From NCBI RefSeq assembly GCF_012927245.1, contig NZ_JABBGE010000007.1:434001-498000 (forward strand): a stretch of 64,000 bases of DNA, written 5' to 3'. Made by a program: the position numbers and the translations under genes. Below are positions 24,034-31,491 of this stretch, in pieces. Numbering within the stretch: the first letter of the stretch is position 1; each line of letters starts with the position of its first letter. The notes beneath the pieces were generated by a model that worked only from the letters and a program-made list of their open reading frames with translations, ran no database searches and was not told the origin of the DNA. This DNA is from Streptomyces sp. R302. GTDB lineage: Bacteria; Actinomycetota; Actinomycetes; Streptomycetales; Streptomycetaceae.

Positions 24034-25386
24034 CTACAGGCCGACGTCCCGGGCCCGCAGGTCCTCCAGGGTCTCCCGCCTGACCAGCAGCCGGGCCGCG
24101 CCGTCGCGGACGGCGACGACCGGCGGGCGGCCGACGAGGTTGTACGAGGAGGCCATGGAGAGGTGGTACGCGCCGGCCACCGGCACCGCGAGCAGGTCGC
24201 CCGGCCGGATGTCGGCGGGCAGCTCGACGTCCTCCGCGAGGAGGTCGCCCGCCTCGCAGTGGCGCCCGGCGACGGTGGTGCGGACGGCCGGGGCGGTGGA
24301 GCGGCGGCCGATCAGGCGGGGCGCGTACCGGACGCCGTAGAGGGCGGGGCGCGGGTTGTCGCTCATGCCGCCGTCGACGGCGACGAAGGCGCGCCCGCCG
24401 GTCGTCTTGACGGCGAGGACCCGGTAGACGGCGACGCCGGCCGGTCCGACGACGGCCCGGCCCGGCTCGACGAGCAGCCGGGGGACGGGCAGTCCGGCGG
24501 CGGCGCAGCTCTCGGCGAGGGCGGCGCGGAGCCTGTGGGCGAGGGCGGTCGGGTCGAGGACCGGGTCGCCGGGCCGGTAGGCGATGCCGTGGCCGCCGCC
24601 GAGGTCGAGCTCCGGCAGGACGACGCCGTGGGCGTCCCGGATCCGGGCCATCAGGCCGACGAGCCGGCGCAGGGCGGTGAGGTAGGGCTTGGTCTCGGTG
24701 ATCTGGGAGCCGAGGTGGCAGTGCAGGCCGGTGAGTTCGAGCTGCGGCTGGTCGAGGATCCGGGCGACGGCGTGCTGGGCGTGCCCGTCGCGCAGGGAGA
24801 GCCCGAACTTCTGGTCGTCGGTCCCGGTACGCACCTTGGCGTGGCCGCCGGCGCCGACGCCGGGCGTGACGCGCAGCATGACCTTCTGGTGGCCGCGCGG
24901 CCCGACGGCGGCGGCGAGCCGGGCGATCTCGGCGGGGCTGTCGATGACGATCCGGCCGACGCCGAGGCGCAGCGCGGTGGCGAGGTCGGCCGGGGACTTG
25001 GCGTTGCCGTGGAGGAGGATCCGCTCGGGCGGGAATCCCGCGGTGACGGCCAGTTCGAGCTCGCCCGCGGAGCAGACGTCGAGGCCGAGCCCTTCCTCGT
25101 CGACGAGCCGGACGAGTCCGCGGCAGAGGAACGCCTTGGCCGCGTAGTGCACGTCGGCGTGGGCCTCGGGGAACGCGGCCCGGTAGGTGCGGCAGCGGTC
25201 GCGGATCTCGGCCTCGTCGAGCACGTACACCGGCGTGCCGTGCGCGTCCGCGATGTCGGCGAGCGGCACCCCGGCGAGCAGGACGCGCCCGCCGGGCTCC
25301 TCGGCGGCGGTGGCGGGCCAGACGGAGAACTCGGGGACGGCGGCGCGCGTGGGCGGGACGGGGGCCGTCAGGTCGGTGGTGGTCAT
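24034..25386 (-). CDS. lysA: Diaminopimelate decarboxylase (PLP fold III)
   Basis: 450 residues. Decarboxylates meso-diaminopimelate to lysine or a close analogue. The PLP lysine is in VHYAAKAFLCRG; the substrate loop includes LTGLHCHLGSQI; PLP phosphate binding in ELDLGGGHGIAY; EPGRAVVGPAG; and VAGRHCEAGDLL supplies the second-subunit Cys. The ATG overlaps the stop of the upstream SAV_915 gene (ATGA), so the two are translationally coupled. Because this pairing lies outside a lysine/threonine operon it may be a paralogue of the housekeeping lysA; that is inference. Confidence 0.88.
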   Translation of the reverse strand: MTTTDLTAPVPPTRAAVPEFSVWPATAAEEPGGRVLLAGVPLADIADAHGTPVYVLDEAEIRDRCRTYRAAFPEAHADVHYAAKAFLCRGLVRLVDEEGLGLDVCSAGELELAVTAGFPPERILLHGNAKSPADLATALRLGVGRIVIDSPAEIARLAAAVGPRGHQKVMLRVTPGVGAGGHAKVRTGTDDQKFGLSLRDGHAQHAVARILDQPQLELTGLHCHLGSQITETKPYLTALRRLVGLMARIRDAHGVVLPELDLGGGHGIAYRPGDPVLDPTALAHRLRAALAESCAAAGLPVPRLLVEPGRAVVGPAGVAVYRVLAVKTTGGRAFVAVDGGMSDNPRPALYGVRYAPRLIGRRSTAPAVRTTVAGRHCEAGDLLAEDVELPADIRPGDLLAVPVAGAYHLSMASSYNLVGRPPVVAVRDGAARLLVRRETLEDLRARDVGL

Positions 25387-25910
25387 GCGGCGGTCCCCCT
25401 CGCGGCCGGGTCGAAGCGACGGGCGCACGGGGTGCCGGGGCGGACGGGGGTGGGGGTGAGGGTGGAGGTGGGGGTGGAGGTGGCGACGGGAGCGGGGGCG
25501 GGGGTGGGGGTGGGAGCAGGGGTGTCGGCGGGCATCGCACCCGGGGCCGGTTCCGGCACGCGCTCCGGCACCGACTCGGGCGCGGGGGTGAAGGGGGCCG
25601 TGAGGGCCGGGTCGACGGTGAGGGTGTGGACGCCGAGCGGGTGGGTGAGGGCGCGGAGGGCGGCCTCGGCGAGCGGGATCCAGGGCTGTTCGGTCCCGAG
25701 GGTGGCATGGAGCCGTTCGGGGGTGGTGAAGGCGACGGCCGTGCGGGCGCCGACGGGCGTGCGGTACAGGCGGGTCGTGACGCCGTGTCGACCCGGCCGG
25801 ACGGGCACGCAGAGGCGTCCGGCCGGGGCGGGTTCGACGGGTTCCGGGTCCGAGGGCTCGGGTGCCGGGGCCGCGGCCGTCCGGTCGTCTGCGTGCGGGG
25901 TACGGGGCAT
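25383..25910 (-). CDS. SAV_915 family protein
   Basis: 175 residues. The core TRLYRTPVGARTAVAFTTPERLHATLGTEQPWIPLAEAALRALTHPLGV matches the SseB-like SAV_915 family of actinomycetes, small proteins of unknown role. The C-terminal third is a low-complexity Pro/Thr/Ala tail (PTPTPAPAPVATSTPTSTLT) encoded by GGGGGTG-type repeats. ATG with GGGAGGA. Its stop overlaps the decarboxylase start by four bases, suggesting a stoichiometric or regulatory link. Confidence 0.78.
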   Translation of the reverse strand: MPRTPHADDRTAAAPAPEPSDPEPVEPAPAGRLCVPVRPGRHGVTTRLYRTPVGARTAVAFTTPERLHATLGTEQPWIPLAEAALRALTHPLGVHTLTVDPALTAPFTPAPESVPERVPEPAPGAMPADTPAPTPTPAPAPVATSTPTSTLTPTPVRPGTPCARRFDPAARGTAA

Positions 25911-25999
25911 GGGGTCCTCCCGGGTGGGTGCGGCCCCGCGGCTGTTCCCCGGGGCGCGTCCTCGCAGCCTTGCCCGCCGCGCGCCCCGAAGTCCCCCTC

Positions 26000-26054
26000 C
26001 CTGACGCGGTCCTGACGCGGTCCTGACGCCGGACCGGGCGACTCTTGACGCTAT
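26000..26054. promoter_or_regulatory. Direct repeats in 11-bp register (CCTGACGCGGT)
   Basis: Units CCTGACGCGGT (26000), CCTGACGCGGT (26011), CCTGACGCCGG (26022) and, one register further on, CTTGACGCTAT (26044). The 11-bp phase and the final TTGACG resemble binding sites of OmpR/SARP-type winged-helix regulators that overlap a -35 box. No convincing -10 follows on the plus strand, so the served gene is unclear. Confidence 0.5.
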
Positions 26055-26181
26055 GGTCACGCGCGCGGACCGCCCGGGTGGGAGCGGAGGCCGCGCCTCC
26101 GATGTGCCGCTCGCGCCGGGCTCGTACTGGCACTTGGTGTCTCCCTGCCGAACGGTGGCGGGCCGCACCTGCCGAGCACAC

Positions 26182-26198
26182 ATACCCGGAAGGGGTAT
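26182..26198. promoter_or_regulatory. ATACCC-N5-GGGTAT inverted repeat
   Basis: ATACCCGGAAGGGGTAT lies in the long divergent gap, 265 bases before the hypothetical gene at 26463. The pattern resembles operators of CsoR-type metal sensors, but no metal gene is adjacent. Confidence 0.35.
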
Positions 26199-26462
26199 AT
26201 GCTCCCCGGGAACGCGGGGGCCGCCGTGGATCATCGTCGCCCGCAGGCTCGTATGGCACGGAGTGCCTGGTGGGAGGGGACCGGGAAGTCGGCTGGACGG
26301 AGAGCACGGGGAGCTGAAAACCTCGGCGATTGAGGACCCGATCACCGGTCCCGTACGTGCGCCGCCGCGAGGGGAGCGTGGCGCGGGCCCGTGATCGTCG
26401 CGTCCTCGCAGGCGCGTCCGCCGCACCCGTACGCGCCGGTACCGCGAGGAGGAGGACCACCG

Positions 26463-27191
26463 ATGACCGCCGCCCGGGAAGAACGGCTCCGGCTCGACGC
26501 CGCGAGTGTCGACAACGCGAGGACGACGCTGCTCCAGCTCCTCGCGCGGGCGGGGGTGTACTCCGGCGACGCCGAGGAACTGATCGGCCTCGTCGAGGCG
26601 GGTGCGCTCGCCGTCGCCCACGAGGAACTGGCCGGCGCCGGCCGGCAGGCCCCGCCCGGAAGCGACGAGCCGTACTCGGCGGGCTGGCGCGACGGTTCAC
26701 GGGCCGTCACCGAGGGGCTCGCGGGCCTCGCCGACCGGGCGCTGGGCGCGGCCGTCGCCGAGGACGCCGAGGCGGAGGCGGAGGCCCGGCCCCGGGTCGG
26801 CCGGATGGAGGTCGAGCGGGCCAAGGTGGCGGTCGTACCGCTGTACCTCTCCTTCTCCGAGGAGTCCGACCTCGACCCCGAGGTCACCGAGCAGGTGCTC
26901 GCGTCGGCGCTCGCCACGATGGGAGCGCGGCAGCGGGCGGCCTATCCGGGACGACTGACGTCGTTCGCCGCGGACAACCGGACGCACCTGGAGCGGCTGT
27001 ACGCCACGTACGGCCCGGGCAGCGCGATCGCCATCCACGGCCGCTACACCCTGGTCCACTCCCCCACGAGCCTCGCCGTCCTCGAACGGCTCGCCGCCCG
27101 CCCGGCGGAGCTGCGCGAGGAGTGGGACGCGGCCGAACTCCCGCCCGCCTGGCTGGACGGCCTGACGCGCGCCTGGGACGCGACGGCCTGA
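26463..27191 (+). CDS. Hypothetical protein
   Basis: 242 residues, not recognised. Predominantly helical, acidic, no signal peptide, membrane segment or cysteine. Features: an N-terminal helix (RLRLDAASVDNARTTLLQLLARAG), GWRDGSRAVTEGLAGLADRALG, an acidic Ala/Glu run (AEDAEAEAEARP) and a C-terminal half with LYLSFSEESDLDPEVTEQVLASALATMG and IAIHGRYTLVHSP. ATG with GAGGAGGA a few bases upstream. It precedes the carbonic anhydrase gene by 177 bases in the same direction but no overlap suggests a shared role. Confidence 0.7.
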   Translation: MTAAREERLRLDAASVDNARTTLLQLLARAGVYSGDAEELIGLVEAGALAVAHEELAGAGRQAPPGSDEPYSAGWRDGSRAVTEGLAGLADRALGAAVAEDAEAEAEARPRVGRMEVERAKVAVVPLYLSFSEESDLDPEVTEQVLASALATMGARQRAAYPGRLTSFAADNRTHLERLYATYGPGSAIAIHGRYTLVHSPTSLAVLERLAARPAELREEWDAAELPPAWLDGLTRAWDATA

Positions 27192-27368
27192 GCCCCCTCC
27201 TGGGGCGGCCCTTGAGGCCCCCTGGGTGCCCGGGCCTGGGCCTGGGCCCCCGCGCTCGCGGGCGGAGGGCAGAGATACGGGGGCGGGCGTGCCATGGGTG
27301 CCGGAAGCCGGGCTCGGCCGGGGCGACCCGGTGGCGCGGGGGGCGGGGGGCGCACATAAGGTGGCGGC

Positions 27369-28001
27369 ATGCCCAGAACCTCTCCGGCCCTCGCCCTCGA
27401 CGCGCTGCTCGACGGCAACCGTCGCTTCGTCTCGGGCACGCCCGAGCACCCGAACCAGGACGCCGCCCGCCGTACGGAGCTGGCGCCCGGCCAGGACCCG
27501 TTCGCCGTCATCCTCGGCTGCTCCGACTCCCGGCTCGCGGCCGAGATCATCTTCGACCGGGGGCTCGGCGACCTCTTCGTCGTCCGCACCGCCGGGCACG
27601 TCCTCGGCCCGGAGGTCCTGGGCAGCGTGGAGTACGCGACGAGCATCCTCGGCGCGCGGCTCGTGGTCGTCCTCGGCCACGACTCCTGCGGCGCCGTCGC
27701 CGCGGCCCGCGCGGCCGTGGAGGACGGCTTCGCGGCGCGCGGTTTCGTGCGGGACGTCGTCGAGCGGGTGACGCCGAGCGTCCTGGCGGCCCGGACCGCG
27801 GGCCTGACCTCGGACAGCGACATCATCGACGAGCACATCCGGCACACCGTGGACCTGCTCCTGGACCGCTCCCGGCTGCTGTCCGAGCAGGTCGCGGCCG
27901 GCGAGATCGCCGTCGTCGGCCTCGGCTACGAGCTGGCCGGCGGCAGCGCCCGCCTCGTGACCACGCGCGGGGCCGTGGTGGAGGAGGGCACTCCGGCGTG
28001 A
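27369..28001 (+). CDS. Beta-class carbonic anhydrase
   Basis: 210 residues. Zinc and catalytic residues are intact: LGCSDSRL gives Cys51, Asp53 and Arg55, and VVLGHDSCGAV gives the His and second Cys about 50 residues later. It interconverts CO2 and bicarbonate in the cytosol. ATG with AAGGTGG upstream. The stop overlaps the GTG start of the next gene (GTGA), so the two are translationally coupled. Confidence 0.95.
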   Translation: MPRTSPALALDALLDGNRRFVSGTPEHPNQDAARRTELAPGQDPFAVILGCSDSRLAAEIIFDRGLGDLFVVRTAGHVLGPEVLGSVEYATSILGARLVVVLGHDSCGAVAAARAAVEDGFAARGFVRDVVERVTPSVLAARTAGLTSDSDIIDEHIRHTVDLLLDRSRLLSEQVAAGEIAVVGLGYELAGGSARLVTTRGAVVEEGTPA

Positions 28002-28642
28002 CGTCCCGCTTCGACTGCTCCGATCCGGCGGCCCGCGCGGCCGGCCTCGCCGAGGCCACGGCCGCGGTGCGCCGCGGGGACCTCGTCGTCCTGCCCACGG
28101 ACACCGTGTACGGGGTCGGGGCGGACGCCTTCGACCCGAAGGCGGTCGCCTCGCTGCTCGCCGCGAAGGGCCGCGGCCGCCACAAGCCCTCCCCCGTCCT
28201 GGTCGACTCGGCCGCCGCGCTCGGCGAGCTGACCGACGAACTCCCCGACGCCGCGCGGTCGTTGATCGAGGCGTTCTGGCCGGGCGGGCTGACCCTGGTG
28301 GTCCGCCACCGCGCGTCCCTCGACTGGGACCTGGGCGAGACGGGCGGCACGGTGGCGGTCCGGATGCCGGACCACCCCCTCACGCTGGAACTGCTCGCGG
28401 CCACGGGCCCGTTGGCGGTCTCCAGTGCCAACCTCACGGACCACCCGTCCCCTCAGGACTGCGACGCCGCTCAGGCGATGCTCGGCGAGTCCGTGGCGGT
28501 GTACCTGGACGGCGGACGCACCGCCGGCGCGATCTCGTCGTCGATCGTCGACCTCAGCGGCGGGACGCCGGTCCTCGTCCGCGACGGCGTGCTGCCCGTG
28601 GCGGAACTCCGCGCGCTCGTACCGGACCTGATCGTCCCCTGA
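27998..28642 (+). CDS. Sua5/YciO/YrdC family threonylcarbamoyl-AMP synthase-like protein
   Basis: 214 residues. Family motifs: VVLPTDTVYGVGADAFD, AKGRGRHKPSPVLV, FWPGGLTLVVRH, GTVAVRMPDHPL and LAVSSANLTDHPSP. The enzyme makes threonylcarbamoyl-AMP from threonine, bicarbonate/CO2 and ATP, the first step of the tRNA t6A modification. In Streptomyces the housekeeping copy usually follows prfA-prmC; this copy instead overlaps carbonic anhydrase, so it is probably a paralogue. Bicarbonate is a substrate of this reaction, which makes the coupling chemically sensible. The GTG start has GGAGG upstream and overlaps the previous stop. Confidence 0.88.
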   Translation: MTSRFDCSDPAARAAGLAEATAAVRRGDLVVLPTDTVYGVGADAFDPKAVASLLAAKGRGRHKPSPVLVDSAAALGELTDELPDAARSLIEAFWPGGLTLVVRHRASLDWDLGETGGTVAVRMPDHPLTLELLAATGPLAVSSANLTDHPSPQDCDAAQAMLGESVAVYLDGGRTAGAISSSIVDLSGGTPVLVRDGVLPVAELRALVPDLIVP

Positions 28643-28673
28643 CCCCACCGCCCACGCTGCGCACGCCTGCCAC

Positions 28674-28710
<37 letters not shown>

Positions 28711-28723
28711 GACGGAATCTCCG

Positions 28724-28752
28724 TTGCCCGGGGCCGGGGCGGTCACTAGGGT
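28724..28752 (+). promoter_or_regulatory. Predicted promoter of the tRNA-like leader
   Basis: TTGCCC (28724-28729), 17-base spacer, TAGGGT (28747-28752). The expected start is about 28759-28761, only two to four bases before the first base of the tRNA-like acceptor stem. Confidence 0.55.
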
Positions 28753-28762
28753 CTCGTCCCAT

Positions 28763-28834
28763 CGACGTGTAGCTCAGCAGCAGAGCGCCGGGCTCCGGTC
28801 CCGGAGGGCGCGGGGGCGGCACCCGCCACGTCGG
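28763..28834 (+). ncRNA. tRNA-like element (Arg CCG-type anticodon loop) in the 5' leader of the 831-residue gene
   Basis: The 72 bases fold exactly as a cloverleaf. Acceptor CGACGTG/CACGTCG, 7 of 7 pairs; T8 and A9; D-stem GCTC/GAGC with loop AGCAGCA; anticodon stem CCGGG/CCCGG with loop CTCCGGT (T33, anticodon CCG, G37); five-base variable loop AGGGC; T-stem GCGGG/CCCGC with a seven-base loop; discriminator G. Two invariant elements are missing: the D-loop lacks the GG dinucleotide and the T-loop is GGCGGCA rather than TTCRANN, so the normal elbow contact cannot form. No CCA is encoded. The ATG of the next gene is three bases further on. It could be a divergent tRNA-Arg, a tRNA mimic or a structured leader. 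Confidence 0.6.
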
Positions 28835-28837
28835 CTC

Positions 28838-31333
28838 ATGAACACGCACGCTGATCAGCAGCCTCCGACGTCCGCGCCTCACACGGCCGCACCTCCCACG
28901 TCCACGTCACCCACGTCCGCGTCTCCCACGGTGCCCGCCGCTCTTCTCACCGCTTCTCCCGGCTACGCCCGACGGCAGCTGGCGCGGGCCTTCGCCACCG
29001 CGCTCGGCCACGAGGACCCCGCCACCCGGCAGCGGGCCGGGGAGCGGGCGCGCGGCTGGCGGGACGTGCTGGCGGGGATGGCGTCCGGCACGCTGCGGGT
29101 CGGTTCGCGCACGCCGGTGGCCGAGCTGCCCGCCTGGGTGACGCCCGACGTCCTGCACGGCGGCTTCGCGACCGGTTCGGCGCGGGCCGGCGGTCCGCTC
29201 CGGGAGTTCGAGCGGGAGGCCGCGTACCACGCCGGGGTGCCCGCCGAGCGGGCGGCGCTCTTCGCCTACCACCTCACCGAGCCGGGTCTCGCCGACCTGT
29301 GGGAACTGCTCGACTCGGGTCGCTACGAGGTGGGCCTGCCGGAGGAGTCGGCCCTCCTGACGGTGGCCTGGCTGGTGCGGGCGGGCGAGACGGACGCGGC
29401 GGTCGAACTGGTCGACTCCCTGCGGCCGTTCGCGGACCGGCTGCGCTTCCTCCCCCGCCCGACGGAACGCCCCTCGACACGGCGGGAGGCGCGACGCGAG
29501 GCCCGGCGCGAGGCGGAGCACGGCGGGGAGCACGGCGGGGAGGGACTCGCCGGGCTTCCGGTGCCGGAGGCGGGCGCGGTGCACCGCACCACCGTGGAGC
29601 AGGCGCGTGCCGCGCTGGCCGCCAGGGCACCGAAGCGGGCCGTGGAGGCGCAGCGCGAGGCGCTGAGCGTCTGGCGCCCGTTCGCCGACGAACTCCTCTC
29701 CCACTGGCTGGAGTTCACGGGCCCCGAGGGTGCGGTGCGACCGGGCGCCGTACCGGAGGAGGCCTGGCGGAAGCGGGGACGGGTCCTGCTCGACCGGTAC
29801 GAACGGCTGCTCGCCGTCCATCCGCTCACCGGCCGGCACCGGAAGCCGGGGAGCAACGAGGGGATCCTGCGCGGCGCGCTGGCGGAACTGGTGAGCGGAC
29901 GTGAGCTGGACGCCCGGCGGGCCGGACTCGTGCGGGTGGCGGTCACGGGGATGGTACGGAAGCGGGGCCTGCCGGGTTCCGAGCGGCACGCGGCGCTCCG
30001 GGACGGGCAGGCCGTGCAGGCGGCGCTGCCCGCGCATCACACGGTGGCGCACCTGGTCGCGGAGCGACTGGCCGGCCTGCCGCAGGAGTCGGGCCTCGTC
30101 GACGTGGCGCCGTTCGTGGCGCCGGTGACGGCGGCCGAGGAGGGGCGCACCGGACTTCCCGAGGGCGTCGAAGTGCCGCCGTCGGTACGGCGGGTGGTCG
30201 ACGGGACGCGGAGCGCGCCGCTCGGCGCGCTCGTCGCGTCCGGGATCGTCCCCTCGGCGGAGGCGATGGCCGAGCTGGTGCCCCAGCTGGTCGCCGCCGA
30301 GCGGGCCGCGGTCTACCGGGACCCCGCGCTGCGCGTCCTGATGGCGGCGAACTACCGCGCCTTCCGCAACCGCCGCTCCCTCCTGCTCCTCCACCTCGCA
30401 CACCAGGTGACTCCGGAGGAACTGCCGTGGGTACGGGCGGTCCAGGGGTACGCGGACGGCGACGCCACCACCCGCGGCTCGGCGATCGCCGCGGCCCGCA
30501 CCCTGGCGGAGACGGCGGTGGAGCACTTCCCCGGCACCCTGCTGCCGAACCCGCTGGTGCGCGAACTCGGCGCCCTGCTCGGCCCGTCGGAGCTGCACGC
30601 GCCGCTGACGGAGGAGCTGGCCGCGGACATCTTCATGGGCCGGTTCAGCGGCAAGTTCCTCGCCTCGGCGGGAATCGCGGCCGAACTCCTGGGCGGGGGC
30701 TCCCTGTACGAGCGGTACTACGGCATCGACTACGCGGAGCTGGGCGCCCTGTCCGCCCAGGCCGACGGGGCGGCCGCCAGGGCCGGCAGGGCGGCGAACG
30801 GAGACCATCGCGACGCGCTCGCGGAGTTCGCCCGGCTGTGCCACGCCCGCGCAGGCCGGACGCCGGGCCATGACTCCGTCGCCGGCAACGGCATGGTGAT
30901 CGAGCAGGCGCAGATCCTCACCACCCACAACCTGGCCACCCTGGTCCAGCGGGTCGGGATCGCACCGGAACCGGGCTGGGCCGAGGCGGCCCGCCGCTCC
31001 TTCGGAACGGTCTGCCGCCTGACGGAACGCGCGCGGCGGGGCCCGTACCCCCTCACGGGCCTGAAGGACGCCGCATACGCCTGGCGCCAGATGCTCTTCC
31101 ACCTGTCGCTGTGCGAGGAGGCCGAACGCGCCGAGGTGCTCGCGTGGCTGCCGGCGGAAGCAGCACGCCGACCGCTGGTGGCCTCCCGACTCGCGCCCGC
31201 GCTCCTGGGCCTGCGGCACGTGGCCGAGGGCGGACTCTTCGACACGGACGGGACGGCCCGGTCGGGTCGGGCTCGCCGGCTGACCGGCTGGTCGGTGACG
31301 GGGCACTGGCTGCGGCCCGACCCCTGGAAGTGA
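28838..31333 (+). CDS. Large helical protein of unknown function with tRNA-like leader
   Basis: 831 residues, family not recognised by name. Residues 1-40 are Pro/Thr/Ser-rich; the rest is mostly helical and Arg/Leu/Ala-rich with no signal peptide, membrane segment or nucleotide-binding loop. A charged repeat (REARREARREAEHGGE) lies near 216-232. The most conserved-looking blocks are near the C-terminus: LAADIFMGRFSGKFLASAGIAAEL (about 592-615, split by Gly), YERYYGIDYAELG, and NGMVIEQAQILTTHNLATL (about 684-702). The ATG was chosen as first in-frame ATG; no Shine-Dalgarno exists and the leader is the tRNA-like element. An upstream in-frame extension through that element has no stop but no ribosome site either. 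Association with RNA is inferred only from the leader. Confidence 0.75.
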   Translation: MNTHADQQPPTSAPHTAAPPTSTSPTSASPTVPAALLTASPGYARRQLARAFATALGHEDPATRQRAGERARGWRDVLAGMASGTLRVGSRTPVAELPAWVTPDVLHGGFATGSARAGGPLREFEREAAYHAGVPAERAALFAYHLTEPGLADLWELLDSGRYEVGLPEESALLTVAWLVRAGETDAAVELVDSLRPFADRLRFLPRPTERPSTRREARREARREAEHGGEHGGEGLAGLPVPEAGAVHRTTVEQARAALAARAPKRAVEAQREALSVWRPFADELLSHWLEFTGPEGAVRPGAVPEEAWRKRGRVLLDRYERLLAVHPLTGRHRKPGSNEGILRGALAELVSGRELDARRAGLVRVAVTGMVRKRGLPGSERHAALRDGQAVQAALPAHHTVAHLVAERLAGLPQESGLVDVAPFVAPVTAAEEGRTGLPEGVEVPPSVRRVVDGTRSAPLGALVASGIVPSAEAMAELVPQLVAAERAAVYRDPALRVLMAANYRAFRNRRSLLLLHLAHQVTPEELPWVRAVQGYADGDATTRGSAIAAARTLAETAVEHFPGTLLPNPLVRELGALLGPSELHAPLTEELAADIFMGRFSGKFLASAGIAAELLGGGSLYERYYGIDYAELGALSAQADGAAARAGRAANGDHRDALAEFARLCHARAGRTPGHDSVAGNGMVIEQAQILTTHNLATLVQRVGIAPEPGWAEAARRSFGTVCRLTERARRGPYPLTGLKDAAYAWRQMLFHLSLCEEAERAEVLAWLPAEAARRPLVASRLAPALLGLRHVAEGGLFDTDGTARSGRARRLTGWSVTGHWLRPDPWK

Positions 31334-31388
31334 GGCGACTGCGCCCCGGCGTCCCTGTGGTGGGGGTGCCGGGGGCGCAGTCGACCTG

Positions 31389-31486
31389 CTGGATCCAAAA
31401 TCCGACATCCAAGGCCCTGGATCCATGACCCTGGATACAAAGTCCTGGATCCAAAGTCCTGGATCCAAAATCTGGGATCCAAAATC
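31389..31486. repeat. Array A: seven tandem 14-bp repeats, CTGGATCCAAAATC type
   Basis: Seven uninterrupted 14-bp units (31389, 31403, 31417, 31431, 31445, 31459, 31473) built around the palindrome TGGATCCA with an AAA(A/G)TC tail. Unit 2 is the most diverged. The array is far more AT-rich than its surroundings. It follows the 831-residue gene by 55 bases and directly abuts the gene remnant at 31492. The same family occurs at 51636-51712 in opposite orientation. Confidence 0.9.
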
Positions 31487-31491
31487 CGGGA

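Larger units (their letters stand above)
25911..26462. other. Long divergent intergenic region
   Basis: 552 bases between the SAV_915 gene (minus) and the hypothetical gene at 26463 (plus). It holds the 11-bp repeats at 26000-26054 and the inverted repeat at 26182-26198. Small frames in it have no ribosome site or recognisable sequence and I do not call them. Confidence 0.6.

Noticed and set aside
26053..26394. Small open frame in the long divergent gap
   Set aside because: Composition is non-coding, it crosses the inverted repeat, and no start signal is present.
28763..28834. Ordinary functional tRNA-Arg(CCG)
   Set aside because: D-loop GG and T-loop TTC are both missing and the coding start lies three bases beyond the 3' end, so a standard tRNA call would overstate the evidence; reported as tRNA-like instead.
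28724..28837. Upstream in-frame extension of the 831-residue protein through the tRNA-like element
   Set aside because: No stop interrupts it, but the putative TTG start coincides with the -35 box and there is no ribosome site; the encoded stretch is Arg-rich and unlike the protein.
31389..31486. Short open frames across the 14-bp repeats encoding DPGSWIQ-like repeats
   Set aside because: They arise in several frames from repetition of a 14-base unit and have no ribosome site.
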